A stretch of 8,907 nucleotides of DNA from Methanolinea sp. SDB (GTDB taxonomy: Archaea; Halobacteriota; Methanomicrobia; Methanomicrobiales; Methanospirillaceae). The notes under the pieces are model-generated. The model was not told where the DNA came from. It ran no database searches and saw nothing but the letters and a program-made list of their open reading frames with translations. Both the position numbers and the translations under genes were made by a program. How positions within the stretch are numbered: the stretch's first letter is position 1; each line of letters opens with the position of its first letter. Of the stretch, positions 5,615-8,907 are shown piece after piece. The DNA lies in the NCBI GenBank assembly GCA_001412335.1, contig LKUF01000433.1, forward strand, positions 1 through 8,907, written 5' to 3'.

Positions 5615-6318
5615 TACTTTATCACCAGGTTTCCATCTTCAAATTGATACGCGATCCAATCAGGAGTAATGCCGGAAAGACCGTTAATCGAGAGGAATTC
5701 CTGATTTGAATCCTTTTTCACTTCAATCACCACATTCATCAGTTGTTTCATCAATGAGATGGTCCTCTCATCAAAGGATTCCTTGTTCAGTACATAAACT
5801 CCCAGGGCCTCCATTTTTTTCAGTTTTGTCGTAATAACATGGAGGAACTGGTACAGCACTTCTACCCTCCGGTACATGAGAAGTGTCGAGAGGGAATGTA
5901 TGTAAAACCTGATAGGAGGCGGAAAAATCTCCAGTTCGTCTTCTGAAAAACTACCCCTGAACATCTCTTCGACCATTCGTGTAAACTTGATCCCGATACC
6001 TGTGAGATCGCTGGCGCTTGGAACGTATTTTACCCGTACAGAATCGGCAGCCTCGGGGAACATGAGTTTTGTCACGGTATCTATGATACCTGTATGGGTC
6101 CTCTGGACGGGGGAAAGACCCAGCTTTTCCTCGATATCGGCTGAGGGGTGATCAGTGGATAAAATAATCGAAAATTCCCCGTTTTCAGGCTTTGACATGG
6201 TATTTCCGATACGATCCCCGGAGCAGAGGGACGGGACAAGGATGAGGATATTGGTTCCGGACTCTACACCGCCCAATGCATCATCTATCACTTTTATTCC
6301 ACTTTTATAGATGTACAT
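5614..6318 (-). CDS. RecA/KaiC-like protein without Walker A, partner of the GTPase fusion
   Basis: This 234-residue protein has the layout of a single RecA/RAD55/KaiC-like domain: SGIKVIDDALGGVESGTNILIL (6-27) is the KaiC-type N-terminal signature. The P-loop position reads VPSLCSGDRIG (28-38), without GKT/S. At the Walker B position it has RFYIHSLSTLLMYR (137-150), where active relatives have Asp before SL; here it is His141. Both catalytic motifs are therefore lost, and it is probably a non-hydrolysing structural or regulatory relative. The length and the spacing of the motifs are otherwise normal, so this is not a decaying gene. It starts 10 bases after feoB, with a weak GAGG before its ATG, and its stop overlaps the start of the RecA-GTPase fusion. 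The coupling suggests the two products form a complex. I do not recognise a named family and give no symbol. Confidence 0.7.
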   Translation of the reverse strand: MYIYKSGIKVIDDALGGVESGTNILILVPSLCSGDRIGNTMSKPENGEFSIILSTDHPSADIEEKLGLSPVQRTHTGIIDTVTKLMFPEAADSVRVKYVPSASDLTGIGIKFTRMVEEMFRGSFSEDELEIFPPPIRFYIHSLSTLLMYRRVEVLYQFLHVITTKLKKMEALGVYVLNKESFDERTISLMKQLMNVVIEVKKDSNQEFLSINGLSGITPDWIAYQFEDGNLVIK

Positions 6319-6328
6319 TCCTCAACCA

Positions 6329-8179
6329 TCATTTTATGAGAAGGTTTATAAGTGCTCCTATAAAAACTCCCAGCCCCAGCGTGTAGAATGAGACCAGTGC
6401 AGCGATCCTTGTCCCGAGCTCTTTCTGAAGGACAGCGATTGTTGAGATGCAGGGGACGAAGAGCACACTGACGATTGCAAAGATATACATCTGGATCCCT
6501 GTCATGACCGATGAGAGGTCGGCCGTTCCGGCGAGTATGACCAGTGTTTCAAGAGCCATCTCCTTCCGGAGAATGCCGAATACCAGTGCCGTGGTAGCAT
6601 AGGGAGGAATTCCGAGGATTATGGTGGAAAACGGTTCGATCAGGGACTCAAAGACCTCGAATGCGCCGGCATACTGCAGCAATCCAAGGATGATGCTGGC
6701 CACGATTAGCAGGGGCATTGCGATGTACAGGAATTCCTTGATACGAAGCCAGGATTTCTGAAGTACATTCTTCCATTCTGGCCGCCGCAGGGGAGCCATC
6801 TCGAGTATCATCCCATATTGTTCACCAGGTGTTATACGCGAAAGAACAACCCCTGTCAGGACAACAAGGACAAATATCACGACATATATGCTTAACGCGG
6901 CTGCTATTCCGACAAATGAAGCGACGATCCCTGCTATTATGACAGTCCGTGCAGAGCACGGGATCATGGTGACGAGAAACGATGCGATTATACGCTCCCT
7001 GCGGCTTTTTAAAAAGCGTATGCTCATCAGTGCAGGGACATTGCAGCCAAACCCGAGGACAATGGGGATGATGCCCTGCCCGTGCATCCCAAGGCGATGC
7101 ATGAACCTGTCTGCAAGGAATGCAGCTCTCGTCAGGTACCCTGAATCCTCAAGGATGGAGATGAAGATATAGAAGGTAAAGACGAATGGAAACGCTATTC
7201 CCAGTCCTGCCTGCAGGGAAAGGAGAAACGAGAAGCCGACCTGCTCTACCAATGGGGGAAGGTCGAGTTCTAAGAACGGATCGACAAGGGTCAACTGCAT
7301 CAATTCAACTATGGACTCTTCCATCCACGATCCGGTCACGAATACAACGAGGAGTATCGAGACAAGTATGCCAAAGAGGATTGGAATACCGGGAAATGTT
7401 GTCGTCAGTATCCTGTCCACGTCCCTGAACCTGCGGGGTTCACTCTCGCGAAGGAGTTTTTTTGCGATGGTATGGGCGCAATGGTGCCTGTTCCCGGCGA
7501 TGATCTGGTGGACAGACATGTGATGGATCCGCTCCAGTTCAAGCGCCAGCATCTCTGCCGACTCCAGGAGTTCGCGGTCATCACCGATGCCCTGGAGGGC
7601 ATTGAGTGCCTCGATCCTGCTTATTGAAAACCCGGAGGCAAGACTCCGTATCGCGGCCTCGACATGGTGATCATAATTGATCTCGAGGTCTGAAACCGAA
7701 GAAGAAAAGGCTGCTTTTGGAATGATCTCGTTGATATTTTTCCCCTGTGTCGCAGTGGTTGTTAGTATGGGTATGCCGAATACCTCTTCGAGGCCTGCGA
7801 CGTCGATCTCCACGCCCTGCTTCGAGGCTTCATCCATCATGTTCAAAACGGCGATCATCGGTCTTTTGAACTCGGCCAGCTGGGCGAGGAGGTACAGGTT
7901 CCTTTCCAGGTGGGCTGCATCCAGGACGGCAATATAGACGTCGCCCTGCCCGGACATGATGAACGAGCGCACCATCTTCTCTTCGTCTGAATCTCCATCG
8001 AGGGAATAAATGCCGGGGAGGTCCACGATCTCCTTTATTTCCCTCTCGTAACAGACGTTTCCTCTCATGAGGTCGACGGTTGTCCCGGGATAATTGCTCA
8101 CCTCGACGCCAAGACCCGTCAACTGCTGAAAAATTAGCGATTTGCCTACGTTTGGGTTTCCGACAAGGGCAAATTTCAT
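6329..8179 (-). CDS. feoB: Ferrous iron transporter FeoB
   Basis: FeoB imports Fe(II) across the cytoplasmic membrane under control of an N-terminal GTPase domain. From the ATG at 8179 it has 616 residues, within the normal range for short FeoB proteins. G motifs are GNPNVGKS (7-14), PGTT (31-34), DLPG (53-56) and NMMD (113-116). A helical GDI-type segment follows (about 155-250). The membrane core starts near 262 and contains both Gate motifs: the first with GQGIIPIVLGFGCNVPA (367-383; Cys379) and IPCSAR (406-411; Cys408), the second around 530-580 with FVPC (574-577). The ATG overlaps the stop of the regulator gene by four bases (ATGA); a TTG six codons upstream (8197) is less likely. It is the second gene of the operon. 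No frameshift or loss of a key residue is seen. Confidence 0.95.
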   Translation of the reverse strand: MKFALVGNPNVGKSLIFQQLTGLGVEVSNYPGTTVDLMRGNVCYEREIKEIVDLPGIYSLDGDSDEEKMVRSFIMSGQGDVYIAVLDAAHLERNLYLLAQLAEFKRPMIAVLNMMDEASKQGVEIDVAGLEEVFGIPILTTTATQGKNINEIIPKAAFSSSVSDLEINYDHHVEAAIRSLASGFSISRIEALNALQGIGDDRELLESAEMLALELERIHHMSVHQIIAGNRHHCAHTIAKKLLRESEPRRFRDVDRILTTTFPGIPILFGILVSILLVVFVTGSWMEESIVELMQLTLVDPFLELDLPPLVEQVGFSFLLSLQAGLGIAFPFVFTFYIFISILEDSGYLTRAAFLADRFMHRLGMHGQGIIPIVLGFGCNVPALMSIRFLKSRRERIIASFLVTMIPCSARTVIIAGIVASFVGIAAALSIYVVIFVLVVLTGVVLSRITPGEQYGMILEMAPLRRPEWKNVLQKSWLRIKEFLYIAMPLLIVASIILGLLQYAGAFEVFESLIEPFSTIILGIPPYATTALVFGILRKEMALETLVILAGTADLSSVMTGIQMYIFAIVSVLFVPCISTIAVLQKELGTRIAALVSFYTLGLGVFIGALINLLIK

Positions 8180-8814
8180 CCGGTATGCTCCACGCAAACA
8201 GATTGGGCAATCTCGGGAGATAGCGCGATATCGCAGCCCTTTACCCGAATGACTACTGCATTGTTGGAGAGTTTCCTCACGAGAACAATTTTTTCACCGG
8301 GAAAGATCCCAAGGTCTGCAAGACGGCTGTAATTGCCGTGACAGGGAATATTCTTGATGACGAGTTCGGCTCCCTCGGAAAAATCGAGGATCGATGAAAA
8401 TCTCCAGCCTCCCCTACCCCGCCTCCTGCAGGAGATATCGCTTCTTTTTTGCGGATTCCGCATATACGTGCCCAGGCGGTCAATTGCGTCGTCTGATATC
8501 TTATGCTCAAGAGTACACGCCTCTGTTGAGGCTAAATCGGGATGAATTCCAAGCACCTCGGTGAAGAAACGTTCGAGGGTCTGGTGCTTACGAAGGACCC
8601 TTCTCCCGAGATCCCTGCCCTGGGTGGAGAGGCGGATATGATCGCTGTCAGGTTCAATGTCCCCTTCTTTTTCAAGAGCTGTCAGCATCTCATGCACCTC
8701 GTCTACAGGCTTTCCCAGGTAATCCGCGAATTCAGATAGTGCGGGCGGGCTGTTTCTCTCCTGCGCATATTTAAAGAGTGCTTCCAGGTAGTCTTCCCGC
8801 AGGGCGGTCTCCAT
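8176..8814 (-). CDS. DtxR/MntR-type metal-dependent regulator fused to a FeoA domain
   Basis: This protein is 212 residues from the ATG at 8814, or 214 from a TTG at 8820. An N-terminal winged helix (about 1-70) and a dimerisation/metal-binding segment (about 70-120) match the DtxR family. A basic linker, CRRRGRGGWR, follows. A FeoA/SH3-like domain fills about 145-214, with RLADLGIFPGEKIVLV. Numbered from the TTG, the likely metal ligands fall at the same positions as in Corynebacterium DtxR: His79, Glu83, Cys102, Glu105 and His106. Position 10 is Asp, as in manganese-type MntR (D8 from the ATG), instead of Met10, and His98 of DtxR is Ser. It probably represses or activates this operon in response to Fe(II), while the FeoA domain may also help FeoB. 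No Shine-Dalgarno precedes the start and the TATA box lies about 27 bases away, so the mRNA is probably leaderless. No separate feoA is visible. Confidence 0.88.
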   Translation of the reverse strand: METALREDYLEALFKYAQERNSPPALSEFADYLGKPVDEVHEMLTALEKEGDIEPDSDHIRLSTQGRDLGRRVLRKHQTLERFFTEVLGIHPDLASTEACTLEHKISDDAIDRLGTYMRNPQKRSDISCRRRGRGGWRFSSILDFSEGAELVIKNIPCHGNYSRLADLGIFPGEKIVLVRKLSNNAVVIRVKGCDIALSPEIAQSVCVEHTG

Positions 8815-8836
8815 GAACAATAAATTTGGAGTGCTG

Positions 8837-8845
8837 AAATAATAT
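8837..8845 (-). promoter_or_regulatory. TATA element of the feo operon, probably giving a leaderless mRNA
   Basis: On the minus strand ATATTATTT, preceded by AAACCC, is centred about 27 bases from the ATG at 8814 and about 21 from the TTG at 8820. That is the usual TATA-to-start distance in archaea, so transcription should begin at or within a few bases of the start codon. No other TATA-like block fits as well, and the bases before the start carry no ribosome-binding site. I find no clear long palindrome for a DtxR-type operator in 8815-8907. Confidence 0.5.
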
Positions 8846-8907
8846 GGGTTTGTATGATGATAGAGTCTGATGTGTTTTTTGTGGGGAGATGGTTGCGGTT
8901 TCTTTAT

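Noticed and set aside
4451..6318. FlaH/archaellum or Kai clock system
   Set aside because: FlaH and KaiC keep their Walker A motifs, these proteins do not, and no archaellum or clock gene is nearby.
7830..8210. Minus-strand 126-residue frame overlapping feoB and the regulator
   Set aside because: It runs out of frame through the conserved G motifs of feoB; its Arg-rich composition is typical of a shadow frame.
8815..8907. DtxR-type operator palindrome upstream of the feo operon
   Set aside because: Only short, imperfect ATTT/AAAT symmetry is seen; nothing resembles a full inverted repeat, so no operator is claimed.

Overview
The window reads as a chromosomal segment of a methanogenic euryarchaeon, most likely of the order Methanomicrobiales. 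The evidence is an archaeal two-KH-domain NusA, an archaeal diphthine synthase next to a DUF357 protein, RecA/KaiC-like proteins of archaeal type, A/T-rich TATA-type promoters, T-tract terminators and a mix of Shine-Dalgarno-led and apparently leaderless starts. The order is inferred from overall impression and is not proven. I see no mobile element, CRISPR array, tRNA or rRNA, and no base-composition break that suggests recent transfer.

Left, plus strand (1-1445): the 3' part of a SIMPL/DUF541 secreted-type protein ends at a T-tract. A TATA-type promoter then drives a two-gene unit: a NusA-like RNA-binding protein, and hisE of histidine biosynthesis joined by an ATGA overlap. hisE meets the minus-strand genes tail to tail with one base between them.

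Middle, minus strand (2955 to 1447): a UPF0104/AglD-type membrane protein is followed by a DUF151 bifunctional-nuclease-type protein. Their promoter region lies at about 2960-3040 and carries a tandem direct repeat.

Right, minus strand (about 8845 to 3055): six protein genes are packed head to tail as one probable operon. They are a DtxR-type regulator fused to a FeoA domain, feoB, a RecA/KaiC-like protein without a P-loop, a second P-loop-less RecA/KaiC-like domain fused to a small GTPase of the COG2229/MglA-like type, dphB (diphthine synthase) preceded by a possible 16-codon leader ORF, and a tandem-domain DUF357 protein. Three junctions are 1-4 base overlaps and the others are 10-12 bases. 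A T7 tract closes the unit.

The first two genes form a metal-sensing ferrous iron uptake module. The next two look like an undescribed two-protein signalling or scaffolding module in which the only intact nucleotide site is the GTPase. The last two belong with EF-2 diphthamide modification. The KaiC-like/GTPase pair inside an iron operon, and the strong ribosome-binding site that feeds a leader ORF rather than dphB, are the two observations most worth following.
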